Shown here in pieces: positions 7,577 through 16,439 of a stretch of DNA of 48,884 nucleotides. The notes beneath the pieces were generated by a model, which worked only from the letters and a program-made list of their open reading frames with translations, was not told the origin of the DNA and did no database searches. Position 1 is the first letter of the stretch. Each line of letters begins with the position of its first letter. The DNA comes from Mesobacillus foraminis (lineage in GTDB: Bacteria > Bacillota > Bacilli > Bacillales > Cytobacillaceae): the NCBI RefSeq assembly GCF_004340465.1, contig NZ_SLVV01000003.1:1-48884 (forward strand), read 5' to 3'. The translations under genes and the position numbers were made by a program.

Positions 7577-8143
7577 TTGCCCGACAAGAAAAAAATATTT
7601 GATGTAATTGCAGAAACGGAAAGATTAATAGTAAGACCATTAAAAAGTGATGATTATCAAAATTGGTTTAATGAGTTTAATAACAGGTTTCCCTCGCAGT
7701 ATAAACACGACAAAGGAAGAATGGATATGAGTGTTTGCACTGAGGAGTGGTTTCATAATTTGGTGGAAAAACATCAAGAATTAGCATTGAGTGATGTAGC
7801 ACACGTATTCGGTATTTTCCGTAAAGAAGATGGGATTCACTTGGGGATGGTAGACTTCTCCACCTTAGCTAGGGAAGTCTTTCAATGGGCTAGAATTGGT
7901 TACAGTATTCATAATCAGTTTTGGGAAAATGGATACTGCAAAGAAGCAGTAAAAGAGGCTGTAAACCTAGCATTTAAAGAACTGGATTTTCATCGAATTG
8001 AAGCTCATATAAACCTTGATAATATACCTTCTATTAATACAGCAAGGAGTATAGGAATGGAGTTTGAATGTATTCGCAAAGGATTTATATATGAAAACGA
8101 AGAGTGGACTGACCATCTTGTTTATTGTATAAACTCTAAGTGA
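7577..8143 (+). CDS. GNAT N-acetyltransferase (RimJ/RimL type)
   Basis: 188 residues, TTG start eight bases after AAGGAGAG. The N-terminal TERLIVRPLKSDDYQNWF is the usual RimJ/RimL opening. RIGYSIHNQFWENGYCKEAV is the acetyl-CoA pyrophosphate-binding region, and IEAHINLDNIPSINTARSIG the last part of the fold. Such enzymes acetylate ribosomal protein N-termini or small amines; the substrate is unknown here. It is monocistronic and AT-rich like its neighbours. Confidence 0.85.
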   Translation: MPDKKKIFDVIAETERLIVRPLKSDDYQNWFNEFNNRFPSQYKHDKGRMDMSVCTEEWFHNLVEKHQELALSDVAHVFGIFRKEDGIHLGMVDFSTLAREVFQWARIGYSIHNQFWENGYCKEAVKEAVNLAFKELDFHRIEAHINLDNIPSINTARSIGMEFECIRKGFIYENEEWTDHLVYCINSK

Positions 8144-8313
8144 TTAAGTTGAATAGCGTGCAGCTGAGATTCTTTTTAATGGAGTCCCTGTGAAAAGAAC
8201 CTCTTTCATATACATATTCTAATAAAAAATGGATTTGGGAAGACATTACAATGCCGAATCCCCATTCAACATCCCATATACTTCCTCTTCTAAAAACATA
8301 GCCACTTCCTCTA

Positions 8314-8546
8314 ATGAAACGGTTATTTTAAGTAGATAAGGCTGCTCTTATTTGTTTTTTAGTTAACATAGTCTTATTTTCATTTACAGGATATAGCTTG
8401 TTAACTCAATTAATAATTTTGAATATAAATCAGGTGTAGGTTCAGAAGAAGCTTCGTTGAGAATAGCAATGGCTGGTATATTATGGGGTATCAGTGTTTT
8501 ACTTCTAATAATAACAATCTCAAGTATGGTAAGACGATTACAGTAG
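8314..8546 (+). pseudogene. Membrane protein remnant with stop and frameshift
   Basis: ATG (8314) reads MKRLF, then an in-frame TAA (8329), then VDKAALICFLVNIVLFSFTG and YSLLTQLI. One base is missing near 8410-8416, after which the frame continues as NNFEYKSGVGSEEASLRIAM, AGILWGISVLLLIITISSMV, RRLQ and stop. The joined product would be a two-helix membrane protein of about 77 residues. No family is recognised. Confidence 0.5.
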
Positions 8547-8680
8547 TCTTCTTCAACTTTATGAATGCTTTTAGATTCAAAAGGGTTACTGCTGTAATCC
8601 TTTTTTTTATGGAATAACAGGGACGGTTCAATAAGAAGTGCTTTTGTATTTACATGATTTTGAAAAGAATCTTAACTTCT

Positions 8681-8705
8681 TGAAACTTTTATTGATGATA
8701 GTGTC
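8681..8705 (+). promoter_or_regulatory. ECF-type promoter candidate
   Basis: TGAAAC (8681-8686) is followed 15 bases later by TGTC (8702-8705), close to the Bacillus ECF consensus TGAAAC-N16-CGTC. It lies 28 bases before the sigma factor start, which fits autoregulation. Confidence 0.5.
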
Positions 8706-8732
8706 CACTAATAGGTGAAGGGGGGAGAATTG

Positions 8733-9272
8733 ATGGAAGCGGAAATCCACCGATTAGTAAAAAAAGCAATCAAAGGGAACAAAAACGCGTTTGAAAAGTT
8801 GGTTCAACATTACTATGAAAGAATCTACCGGACAGCTTATCTTTATGTACATAACGAAGCAGATGCATTGGACGTCGTCCAGGAGGCAACCTATCAGGCC
8901 TATACATCCATCAAAACGTTAAGAAATCCGGAGTATTTTACGACCTGGCTCACCAGGATTGTAATTCGATGTTCGGGACATGTGATAAAGAAAAGGGACA
9001 ATGTCATTCCAATGAGCGATGAATTATTAGCCAGCTTACCGGATGAATTGAATTCAAACATTGAAGAGTCTTCACAGCTTCTACATGCCGTTCAGCAGCT
9101 AAGATTGAATTATCGTACAGCCATTATTTTATTCTACTATTACGATTACTCAATCAAAACGATTAGTAGTGTGATGGAAATCCCAGAGAATACCGTCAAA
9201 ACATATTTAAGCAGAGGAAAAGCAGAGTTAAAAAAGGTTTATAAAAGTGAGGAGGACAAATGCCATGGATAA
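8733..9272 (+). CDS. ECF RNA polymerase sigma factor
   Basis: 179 residues from ATG 8733, seven bases after GGGGGAG; a GTG 18 bases upstream lacks a proper ribosome binding site. Region 2 ([20 protein letters not shown] and [15 protein letters not shown]) binds core polymerase and the -10 element. Region 4 ([20 protein letters not shown], then [19 protein letters not shown]) is the -35-binding helix-turn-helix. It is a short two-region ECF factor. Its last eight bases overlap the start of a DUF4179 membrane protein, the expected anti-sigma partner. The TGAAAC element upstream suggests that it transcribes itself. Confidence 0.92.
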   Translation: MEAEIHRLVKKAIKGNKNAFEKLVQHYYERIYRTAYLYVHNEADALDVVQEATYQAYTSIKTLRNPEYFTTWLTRIVIRCSGHVIKKRDNVIPMSDELLASLPDELNSNIEESSQLLHAVQQLRLNYRTAIILFYYYDYSIKTISSVMEIPENTVKTYLSRGKAELKKVYKSEEDKCHG

Positions 9273-10674
9273 CAAAGAACTCAATGATGCAATTGAACAA
9301 ATACCTGTGCCAAAAGAAAAAGTTTTTAACGCCATTTCCAAAGGGATAAACAAAGATGTGGATCGAGGACATGGAAAGAAAAAGAAGGCTCTTGCTGGTA
9401 TAGCGATTGCGGCTGCTATTCTTGGAATCACAATGGCCTCCGGATTTTTTAATCCTGCTATGAACAAAGTATTAGCCAAGGCACCCTTAATCGGTGGGAT
9501 TTTTCAAGAGTTTGATGATCCAATGGGTGTAGAACTAGCAAATCAGGATGCAGTAACACAATTAAATCAATCTTTAACAAAACATGGGGTAACTGTAAAA
9601 CTAACAAGCGCTTACTTTGATGGTAATGTGGTTTCCATTACGGGATTTGTAGATGATGGTGTTGAAAAAGGGCATAACGAAAAAGGAGAAGTAAGCTTTG
9701 ATGTGAACTTTGAACATAATAAAGGAGACAATGACCCATGGCTAAATGGGTCGAAAGATCTCAGGAAGGTTAAAGGCGGATATAAATTCCAATGGAAAAT
9801 GGAATATCCATATAAGTCGATTAAAGAGAACTTCACTCTCCCTATAACGATTCATAGTATTAATGGAATAAAAGGTGATTGGAATTTTAATGTTCCAATT
9901 CAGCAAGAAAAAAACAGTACACTTGTTATTAATCAGGAAAAAGGATATCCAGAAGATGAGGTCAAAATCCGTATAAAGGAGATTCTTACCGCAAAAACCA
10001 CCTCTTCACTTATTTATGAGACCGTGGAGAAATACGAGGGCGATAATATTGATATACAAGTAGTTGATAATAAAGGAAAAGTATATACGTTCGGAAACCC
10101 AACAATTCTTGAGGAATCGGAACAGGAAGATGGATATCATAGTATCGTCAGAAGAGAAATGACCAAGCTGAATTCAGATATTACATCACTTACATTTTAT
10201 ACTTCGTTATCAGCGGCAGATCCAAAAGGACAACAACTTTTGAATATAAAATCTTTCACCTTAAAAAGCACACGGTTCAATTTAGGCTTGCAGGTAAATG
10301 ATGTTACTCAAAAAAGTGGGGAATTGGTAATAGATTATCAGCTTACAGGGCTTCCGAGGAATTTGAGTAAAGGTAAACTTGAAACAATTAACCATAATTT
10401 GGCTTACCTTTTCTGGTTGGTGGATAAGGAATATTTAAACAAGATAGACCCGGAAAATCCGTGGCCTCCTAAAAACCACGGTATTCCCTTTAATAAAGTA
10501 AAAATGATTGATGAGGCAACGTTACACTTCCAATCCACATTCGATTTGAATGGAGAAGAAAAAATTAAGAACTTTAAGCTGGAAAATACAATCCTGCAGT
10601 TCGATTTTTCAAGGTTTGTCCCATCTGAGGATTTACAACCATTTACTGTTGAACTTCCGGTCGGGGAAGAATAA
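9265..10674 (+). CDS. DUF4179 membrane protein, probable anti-sigma factor
   Basis: 469 residues from ATG 9265, after GGAGGACAAA inside the sigma gene; the stop and start overlap, so translation is probably coupled. The cytoplasmic N-terminus of about 40 residues ([20 protein letters not shown]) should bind the sigma factor. One transmembrane helix lies at about 42-60 ([20 protein letters not shown]), and an extracellular DUF4179 beta-rich domain and a C-terminal DUF5643-like part follow. Known DUF4179 proteins sit with ECF sigma genes in Bacilli and hold the sigma factor at the membrane until a signal arrives. The signal here is unknown. A strong terminator follows. Confidence 0.85.
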   Translation: MDNKELNDAIEQIPVPKEKVFNAISKGINKDVDRGHGKKKKALAGIAIAAAILGITMASGFFNPAMNKVLAKAPLIGGIFQEFDDPMGVELANQDAVTQLNQSLTKHGVTVKLTSAYFDGNVVSITGFVDDGVEKGHNEKGEVSFDVNFEHNKGDNDPWLNGSKDLRKVKGGYKFQWKMEYPYKSIKENFTLPITIHSINGIKGDWNFNVPIQQEKNSTLVINQEKGYPEDEVKIRIKEILTAKTTSSLIYETVEKYEGDNIDIQVVDNKGKVYTFGNPTILEESEQEDGYHSIVRREMTKLNSDITSLTFYTSLSAADPKGQQLLNIKSFTLKSTRFNLGLQVNDVTQKSGELVIDYQLTGLPRNLSKGKLETINHNLAYLFWLVDKEYLNKIDPENPWPPKNHGIPFNKVKMIDEATLHFQSTFDLNGEEKIKNFKLENTILQFDFSRFVPSEDLQPFTVELPVGEE

Positions 10675-10740
10675 TCAGTTACAGTAACTCAGTTAGGAAT
10701 CGGACGGAATTCTATTATTGCATTGAATAATTAGTAAAAT

Positions 10741-10777
10741 CGGGCGATGACTTAAGTAAGTCACCGTCTTTTTTTGT
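10741..10777 (+). terminator. Terminator of the sigma/anti-sigma operon
   Basis: GGCGATGACTT, AAGT, AAGTCACCG(TC), then TTTTTTT. Ten or more paired bases. Confidence 0.8.
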
Positions 10778-10796
10778 GAAATATTTTATTAAAATT

Positions 10797-10875
10797 ACAG
10801 GGTGCAAGAGATAAAGGATCCCGGCTGTCGTGAAGACAGTCTTTTTTAATGGTGGCGGGCTTGTTGAAGAAGGAA
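10797..10875 (+). repeat. Dispersed terminator-like repeat, copy
   Basis: CAGGGTGCAAGAGATAAAGG, then GGCTGTCGTGAAGACAGTCT hairpin and TTTTT, then a GTTGAAGAAGG tail. The hairpin form matches 14675-14702. Confidence 0.55.
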
Positions 10876-10934
10876 ATGTATTACTTTGAGGGAATTAAGA
10901 TATATAAGAGTTATAAAATTGAAGGTGTGTTTAA

Positions 10935-11218
10935 ATGGAAGAAATAGTGCAATCATTTTTAGAAACTGAAATTTCTGATCAAGATTATTATGAAGGAATC
11001 ATTCGTTTTATTTATTCTGGCAATATTAGATGTGGAGAATATGAATGTAATCAATTTGTAGTTAAAAATTGGATTTATTGAACTTTATCGTTTATGAAGA
11101 ATATGAGATTAATAAAAAGAGGGAAATTCATAATTCATTTTCTATATCCAAAAATAAAGTACTTAGAATCATTAATGACTATGCTGGTAAACAGGGATTT
11201 ATAATACAAGATTTTTAA
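10935..11218 (+). pseudogene. Small hypothetical gene, frameshifted
   Basis: ATG (10935) follows GAAGGTG and reads MEEIVQSFLETEISDQDYYE, then GIIRFIYSGNIRCGEYECNQ, FVVKNWIY and stop. One base short near 11077-11080, the other frame continues at once as NFIVYEEYEINKKREIHNSF, SISKNKVLRIINDYAGKQGF, IIQDF and stop. The joined protein would be about 94 residues, cytoplasmic and acidic. No family is recognised. Confidence 0.5.
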
Positions 11219-11379
11219 TTTTTATTGGACTAAAGAGGGGCATTGATTGTATATGGATGAATGACCTTTTGTGTTTAGCGACTTATGGTAGTAAAGGGGA
11301 GGTTTGCTGAAAAAGAATATGTAACTAATCGACTTGAATATATACTAAAAACAATATTTATTTATTAGAGGAGCAGAAA

Positions 11380-11727
11380 ATGAAGTGTTTTTGCGAACAA
11401 CAAGAAACATACGAGTTAAAGGTCGAAGGTGATGTTGGAGCTGACCCTATCTGGTGTAATCAATGCGGCTGTAATTTTGATTTAGATGATATTCCATTCT
11501 CAAAAGAATTAAAAAGAGAATTGAGCGAGTGGGCAACAAAGTATGGTGAATGGATTGATTGGGATTTAGACCAAATAATTGAAAATGGTGCTGAAATAGA
11601 GGAAGAACATAACCGACAAGGTGCTTATTTAACAGAAAAAGTTAAGTTAGAGCTCGACGGCAGATATAAAATAAAGTTTTCGCCTTCGTCAATGGGAAGA
11701 AGTTATTCAAATAATAAACTTCTTTAA
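11380..11727 (+). CDS. Small hypothetical protein with zinc-ribbon-like start
   Basis: 115 residues, ATG after AGGAGCAG. The N-terminus has MKCFCE and, 24 residues later, WCNQCGCNFD: two Cys pairs that could bind zinc. A charged helical middle (SKELKRELSEWATKYGEWID) and an acidic stretch follow. I recognise no named family. It stands alone between AT-rich gaps. The codon pattern and the ribosome binding site support a real gene. Confidence 0.65.
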   Translation: MKCFCEQQETYELKVEGDVGADPIWCNQCGCNFDLDDIPFSKELKRELSEWATKYGEWIDWDLDQIIENGAEIEEEHNRQGAYLTEKVKLELDGRYKIKFSPSSMGRSYSNNKLL

Positions 11728-11873
11728 ACAACTGCGGTCCTATGTATAATAGGTAGCATTCTTTTTCCTTATTGTACAAAAGGGAGGTTAGAGCAATAAA
11801 GCGTCCAGGGGTTATAATTAAGGATGCAGCTTTATTAAATAACTAGCAAGTTGTCTTAGAGAAGAGGTTAACA

Positions 11874-12230
11874 ATGAAAAATAGAGAGGAAGCTATCAGA
11901 TACTGTTTGGGGATGGGCAATACATATGAAGATTATCCATTTCGTGATAAGAATTGGACGTTAATGCGACATATAGATAACAAGAAAGTGTTTGCGTGGA
12001 TATTTGAAAAAGATGGCCATATTTGGATTAATGTGAAATGTGAACCCGGTTTTTTGAATTATTGGCGTCAGATTTACAATTCGGTAGTTCCAGCATTTCA
12101 TCTTAATAAGGATCATTGGAATTCGATAATTCTTGATGGCACTGTTCCTAAGGAAGACATTTACGAAATGATAAAACAAAGCTATATGTTAACTAAAAAA
12201 AATAATAGTAAAGTTAATTTCAAAAAGTGA
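11874..12230 (+). CDS. MmcQ/YjbR family protein
   Basis: 118 residues, ATG after AGAGGTT. The N-terminal REEAIRYCLGMGNTYEDYPF and the middle MRHIDNKKVFAWIFEKDGHI match MmcQ/YjbR proteins. WINVKCEPGFLNYWRQIYNS and PAFHLNKDHWNSIILDGTVP are the fold's next conserved parts. The CyaY-like fold is often described as DNA-binding, but the function is not established. A lysine- and asparagine-rich tail ends it. Confidence 0.85.
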   Translation: MKNREEAIRYCLGMGNTYEDYPFRDKNWTLMRHIDNKKVFAWIFEKDGHIWINVKCEPGFLNYWRQIYNSVVPAFHLNKDHWNSIILDGTVPKEDIYEMIKQSYMLTKKNNSKVNFKK

Positions 12231-12413
12231 AGGTATTGATTCAGCAGAAAGGATTAATGCCTTTTTCTGTGGAACTTACTATGAGTGTGAACTAATCTAC
12301 TAAAACCTAACGGGTGCATTAAACCAAGGGGTTGAGGCCTCTTTATGTTGAAATTTCATATTGTAGGTACGAAACAGGTGAAAGCAACCAAATTAAAGGA
12401 TAGGGGATTTAAA

Positions 12414-13100
12414 ATGGAGATTTTAGAACTACCAATTGAGTTTAAGTATAAAGAACAGAAGAATATAATTTATCCTAGCTTAATTATCTCCAATAATGAT
12501 TTAACTTTAGTGGATACAGGATATGCGAATTTTTTACCTATAATCGAATCTGAAATTATAAAAATTGGATATAAAATGATTAATTTAAAGAACATCATTA
12601 TCACTCACTATGATAATGACCATATTGGCTCGTTATATGCTTTCAAAGCAAAATACCCTTGGATCAAAATAATAGCCAGTGAGCGTGAATCAAGATACAT
12701 AAGCGGAGAAGAAAAGTCGGAGAGATTAGTTCAAGCGGAAGAAATGTTAGCTGGATTACCAAGTGAAGAAATAGAATTTGGTAAATGGTTTATACAAGAA
12801 TTAAAGAGTTTGAAACATATTTCAGTGGATGAAAAAGTTGAAGATGGGGCAAAGATCCTTGATGGAAAATGTACCATAATTGCAACCCCGGGACATACAT
12901 CAGGTCATATATCTTTATATATACCTAGTTTGAATAGTGTAATTACGGGTGATGCAGCTGTTAATGAAAATAATAGGTTGGTGATTGCTAATCCTCATTT
13001 TTGTTTAAATATTGAGAAAGCAAAAGAGTCCCTTAGCAAAATCTTAAATCTCAATGTAAAAACCTACTATTGCTATCATGGCGGCAAATTAACCTTATAA
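12414..13100 (+). CDS. Metallo-beta-lactamase-fold hydrolase
   Basis: 228 residues from ATG 12414, six bases after AGGGGA; an ATG 69 bases upstream has poor spacing to its purines. The metal site is THYDNDHIGSL (H-x-D-x-D-H type), with the later His at TPGHTSGHIS and Asp in ITGDAAV, and a last His near YCYHGG. All ligands of a two-metal centre appear present. Such enzymes hydrolyse lactones, thioesters or phosphodiesters; the substrate is not predictable. It is cytoplasmic and monocistronic. Confidence 0.88.
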   Translation: MEILELPIEFKYKEQKNIIYPSLIISNNDLTLVDTGYANFLPIIESEIIKIGYKMINLKNIIITHYDNDHIGSLYAFKAKYPWIKIIASERESRYISGEEKSERLVQAEEMLAGLPSEEIEFGKWFIQELKSLKHISVDEKVEDGAKILDGKCTIIATPGHTSGHISLYIPSLNSVITGDAAVNENNRLVIANPHFCLNIEKAKESLSKILNLNVKTYYCYHGGKLTL

Positions 13101-13279
13101 CCTTCTATCGTTTATAGGTTCCTTTTATAAATTAAGCAATTATATTAATAGTAGAGTTAAAAAATACAAATAATAATATTCCTTAAGTATATAAATGAAA
13201 AGCAGAAGGAGTCGAAGGGAGAGCGCTATGGCGGTCTTTTTTCTTCTTCCACAAAGGTATTGTTTCAAGGAGGTGAATC

Positions 13280-14182
13280 ATGGATTACATTTCACCGGAA
13301 GAAGCAGTGTTAAAGGTACAACGGTGGCCTAAGGATACCATAGCGGCGGGGCGTCGTCATACCGTTGGCCTAAAATCTGACGGCACGGTGATGGCTGCGG
13401 GTGATAATATATATGGACAATGTGATGTAGGCGGCTGGCGCAATATTGTGGCGGTAGCGGCTGGAAATGTTCATATGGCGACGAACACGGGTAATGCTCA
13501 TACAATCGGTCTTAAATCTGACAGTGCTGTGACTGCTGTGGGTTGGAATAAACATGACCAATGCGATGTCAACGACTGGCGCGATATTGTAGCGGTTGCA
13601 GCGGGTTGGCGTCGTACCATTGGGCTTAAATCGGATGGCGCAGTGGTAGCAGTGGGCCGAAATAATGATGGTGAATGCAATGTAAGCGGCTGGCATGATA
13701 TTTTGGCCGTCGCGGCGGGTGACTGGCATACAATCGGTCTTAAATTGGACGGAACACTGATGGCTGTGGGAAATAATCGGTATCGCCAATGCAATGTAGG
13801 CGGCTGGCGCAATATTGTGGCGGTAGCGGCTGGTTATCTTCATACCATCGGTCTTAAATCGGACGGCAAGGTGGTTGCTATAGGTTCGGATAAAAATGGC
13901 CAATGCGATGTAAGCGACTGGCGTGGTATTGTGGCGATAGCGGCGGGTAGTAATCATACCATTGGCCTTAAATCGAACGGTACTGTGGCGGCTGTGGGTT
14001 GGAATGAGTATGGTCAATGTAATGTAAGTAATTGGCACGATATTGTGGCAATCGCGGCTGGTTGTGCTCATACCGTGGGTCTTAAATCTGACGGCACGAT
14101 GGTTGCTGTGGGGGATAATGAATATGGACAATGCGATGTAAGCGGCTGGTACGGAATTCAACTGCCTAACAATTATTTTTAA
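13280..14182 (+). CDS. RCC1-like seven-repeat beta-propeller protein
   Basis: 300 residues made almost wholly of seven repeats of 38 residues, each near HTIGLKSDGTVMAVGxNxYG, QCDVSxWRDIVAVAAG. The second carries an extra nine residues (NVHMATNTG). The repeats match RCC1-type propeller blades and seven would close one ring. No signal peptide or membrane helix is present. ATG follows AAGGAGG. The GC content is visibly higher than around it, and the DNA repeats are close enough to recombine, which suggests acquisition or recent expansion. Bacterial members have no general known role. Confidence 0.85.
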   Translation: MDYISPEEAVLKVQRWPKDTIAAGRRHTVGLKSDGTVMAAGDNIYGQCDVGGWRNIVAVAAGNVHMATNTGNAHTIGLKSDSAVTAVGWNKHDQCDVNDWRDIVAVAAGWRRTIGLKSDGAVVAVGRNNDGECNVSGWHDILAVAAGDWHTIGLKLDGTLMAVGNNRYRQCNVGGWRNIVAVAAGYLHTIGLKSDGKVVAIGSDKNGQCDVSDWRGIVAIAAGSNHTIGLKSNGTVAAVGWNEYGQCNVSNWHDIVAIAAGCAHTVGLKSDGTMVAVGDNEYGQCDVSGWYGIQLPNNYF

Positions 14183-14251
14183 GGTAAAAGGGATACAGTT
14201 CCTGAAACTAATAAACACCAAAAAAGGATCAAACCTAAATTTCCTTCTTCA

Positions 14252-14336
14252 GCTAACGGTTGCAAGAGTTTAAGAGCCGGGCGTAATTCAGCCGGCCTTT
14301 TTTATTGTTTAACTATAGGGAGATTAGCTGAGAAGG
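14252..14336 (+). repeat. Dispersed terminator-like repeat, copy
   Basis: AGCTAACGGTTGCAAGAGTT, TAAGAGCCGGGCGTAATTCA, GCCGGCCTTTTTTATTG, then a TTAGCTGAGAAGG tail. GCCGGgcgtaattcaGCCGGC with T run can terminate the RCC1-like gene. Confidence 0.55.
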
Positions 14337-14480
14337 TTAAACATTATTTTGTAAATATGTGGTAAAATCAGGGGGTAACACCTAACTCTAACTGTAAAAA
14401 CTACCTCAAAAAAAGCTGTCATTGAGGTCCACTGCAGGTTCCCAATCTATTTAAAACGGCTAAAAGGATTGAGGGAAAAT

Positions 14481-14666
14481 TTGAAGTTATTTTTTGCTGT
14501 TTTACTTATTTTGTTTGGGAGTTTTTTAATTGGATTAACAGTAAATAGCTTTGGCAAGACAGGTAACTTTATTATGCATTTAATAGGGATTGGATTTAAT
14601 TTAGGGGCTATTTTTGTTGTAAGAAGCAAGAAAGATAACCAACAGTCTTCTCAAACTAATGAGTAA
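14481..14666 (+). CDS. Small two-helix membrane protein
   Basis: 61-62 residues from TTG 14481, close behind a GAGGGA; a TTG 12 bases upstream lies on the ribosome binding site itself. Helix one is FFAVLLILFGSFLIGLTV, helix two FIMHLIGIGFNLGAIFVV, and the tail is polar (RSKKDNQQSSQTNE). No family is recognised. A hairpin terminator follows the stop directly, which supports a real gene. Confidence 0.55.
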   Translation: MKLFFAVLLILFGSFLIGLTVNSFGKTGNFIMHLIGIGFNLGAIFVVRSKKDNQQSSQTNE

Positions 14667-14674
14667 AAGATCCT

Positions 14675-14702
14675 GGCTGTCGTGAAGACAGCCCGCTTTT
14701 TC
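14675..14702 (+). terminator. Terminator
   Basis: GGCTGTC, GTGAA, GACAGCC, CGCTTTTTC: seven perfect pairs. The same hairpin type occurs at about 10823. Confidence 0.75.
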
Positions 14703-14839
14703 TTATGGTACTAAAGGGTCAGTTTAATCAAATTTGATTCAAAATTAACTGTAACCTAAAAGAGTTTCGAGTATGTGCTTCTACGAATATTGTAAGTTAC
14801 AAGCTTATTATCAACAAAATAAGAGGGGGGAAATTTATT

Positions 14840-15235
14840 ATTTTAAAGAGAAAAATATTAACGGCAATTCTTAGCAGTTTGTTATTTGCACTTATCTTTT
14901 CAGTGCTTGGTGGCTTTGAAGCGAACCGATTTTTTAATTTATATTTAAATTTATATTATTTAAACTTTATGCTTGTAATTACTTACGGAGTTATTGCTTC
15001 CTTCTTTAGTGACTGGCTTAGTAGGAAGATTTCTAAAAGAGCTTATACTCGCGAAATTACCTCCTTCTTAATTCATTGTTGCTGCGGAGCAGTATTGCAA
15101 GTTTTTGGTCTTGGTTCTGCTATCCTATTCTTTCTTATTGATCGTTTATTAGGTAGGGTGAAGATTGGATGGCTGTCAGTAATCATAGCTTTTTTAATCG
15201 TAGTACTAGTATTTATCATTATGATTAATAGGTAG
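14840..15235 (+). CDS. Four-helix membrane protein, non-standard start
   Basis: About 131 residues with four hydrophobic segments (ILTAILSSLLFALIFSVLGG; FMLVITYGVIASFFSDWL; FLIHCCCGAVLQVFGLGS with ILFFLID; WLSVIIAFLIVVLVFIIM). A strong AGAGGGGGG lies at 14822, but no ATG, GTG or TTG occurs before the first helix; only ATT codons at 14837 and 14840 sit at proper distance. The next codon, TTA, would be a perfect TTG start if its last base were G. The inner TTG at 14879 would cut the first helix. Either ATT is used or the start is mutated. Confidence 0.5.
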   Translation: MLKRKILTAILSSLLFALIFSVLGGFEANRFFNLYLNLYYLNFMLVITYGVIASFFSDWLSRKISKRAYTREITSFLIHCCCGAVLQVFGLGSAILFFLIDRLLGRVKIGWLSVIIAFLIVVLVFIIMINR

Positions 15236-15330
15236 GCAAAATAAGCGAATTGAACTTAACTGTTAGAGATTGGAAATATGTACTTAAAGTAACGAAAGTT
15301 TTAGTTGAATAATCGTTCCTTTTCTTATTT

Positions 15331-15416
15331 AACTAAAGGATGCTTGTGTTTAAGATCAGCTGCCAAACCAGGCAGCTTTTCTTATTCCATAAAAGGGGGA
15401 GTTTAGTTGAACAAGG
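15331..15416 (+). repeat. Dispersed terminator-like repeat, copy
   Basis: AACTAAAGGATGCTTGTGTT, TAAGATCAGCTGCCAAACCA, GGCAGCTTTTCTTATTCCAT, AAAAGGGGGAGTTTAGTTGA. AGCTGCCaaaccaGGCAGCTTTT is a good hairpin terminator. Confidence 0.6.
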
Positions 15417-15520
15417 ATAATCAAAGTTTATAAATTAAATGAAGCTGCAACATTTGAAAGGTGCGTGTATATAAGGGGCTGCAGCTCAATCTAGGGTGAG
15501 TTTTAATATAAAAATTTTCA

Positions 15521-16399
15521 TTAAAATGATAATAATAAGTCAGATAACTCTTTAATTCTGCAATGTCTAAAATTATAAAGAAAATACTCCTGCCTAGTTG
15601 GTGTTATTCTTAATAGACCTGCGGAACGAAGCAGTAGCAAATGATGATGGATATTCCCTTTTGACATCCCAATCAATTGAACAAGTTCAGTGAAAGTTTT
15701 ACTTTCCTCTTTCATACCACTAAGTATTTGTAATCGTTTATCTTCCGCCAATGCTTTGGTAATAAGCAATGTCTCATCTCTGACACCCATTGAACAAGGA
15801 TAGGTAAGAACTACTTTTTCATTGAAAATATCAACTAAAGATAAAGGTCGAAAATGCCAAGTAGGGGCAAGAACAACTTCTGAGACTTGTAAATTTTCAA
15901 TATTGAACCCTTTTGTTATAACTTCAATTTCACTAAAGGGATGTTCTTTTAGTGCTGATACATCAACATTCTTAATATTATGGGTTAATATTGGAGATAC
16001 CATTTCCTCAATATCAATAAAATATTCCCGATACCATTTTAATAAAATCAATAGATGATTTTTCCTCCTCTTATCTAGGTCACTGGGCATTCCCCTTTTT
16101 TCACTCACATAAGGTGCCAATAATTCGTACATTTCCCCTAATGGTAGTTCAGAAAGCCATAAGTGATATCCTTTAAAATTGTTATACGGACAATGTTGAA
16201 TTAAATGTACTGATAAATCTTCAAATTGAAGATCCGCAAGCTCTGTTATCTCCTTATGTAATTCATTGGATATTTTATGTTTAGTCTCTTCATACCAATC
16301 TTTTGAAATAGCTAAGTATTTTAGATGAGTTTGTCTCTTGTAAAGTGACAGGCTAAGAAGCACTTCATAAACTATTGAGTCAAGAACTTTAATATTCAT
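15521..16399 (-). CDS. ArsR-type winged-helix transcriptional regulator
   Basis: 292 residues. The C-terminal 90 or so hold a winged helix: ALAEDKRLQILSGMKEESKT, FTELVQLIGMSKGNIHHHLL and LLRSAGLLRITPTRQEYFLY, an ArsR-like order. The larger N-terminal part is helical and unfamiliar, probably a sensor or dimer domain as in DUF5937-type long ArsR proteins. ATG follows AAGGAGAAG on the reverse strand. It is divergent from the esterase at 16494, with a 20-base inverted repeat between them, so it probably represses that gene. Confidence 0.8.
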   Translation of the reverse strand: MNIKVLDSIVYEVLLSLSLYKRQTHLKYLAISKDWYEETKHKISNELHKEITELADLQFEDLSVHLIQHCPYNNFKGYHLWLSELPLGEMYELLAPYVSEKRGMPSDLDKRRKNHLLILLKWYREYFIDIEEMVSPILTHNIKNVDVSALKEHPFSEIEVITKGFNIENLQVSEVVLAPTWHFRPLSLVDIFNEKVVLTYPCSMGVRDETLLITKALAEDKRLQILSGMKEESKTFTELVQLIGMSKGNIHHHLLLLRSAGLLRITPTRQEYFLYNFRHCRIKELSDLLLSF

Positions 16400-16439
16400 A
16401 AAACTTCTCCTTACAGTTTTTGTTTTAGTTTAACATACA

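Noticed and set aside
13370-14221. 283-codon reverse-strand frame opposite the RCC1-like gene
   Set aside because: Its repeats are only the mirror of the RCC1 repeats; the forward strand has the recognised family and the ribosome binding site.
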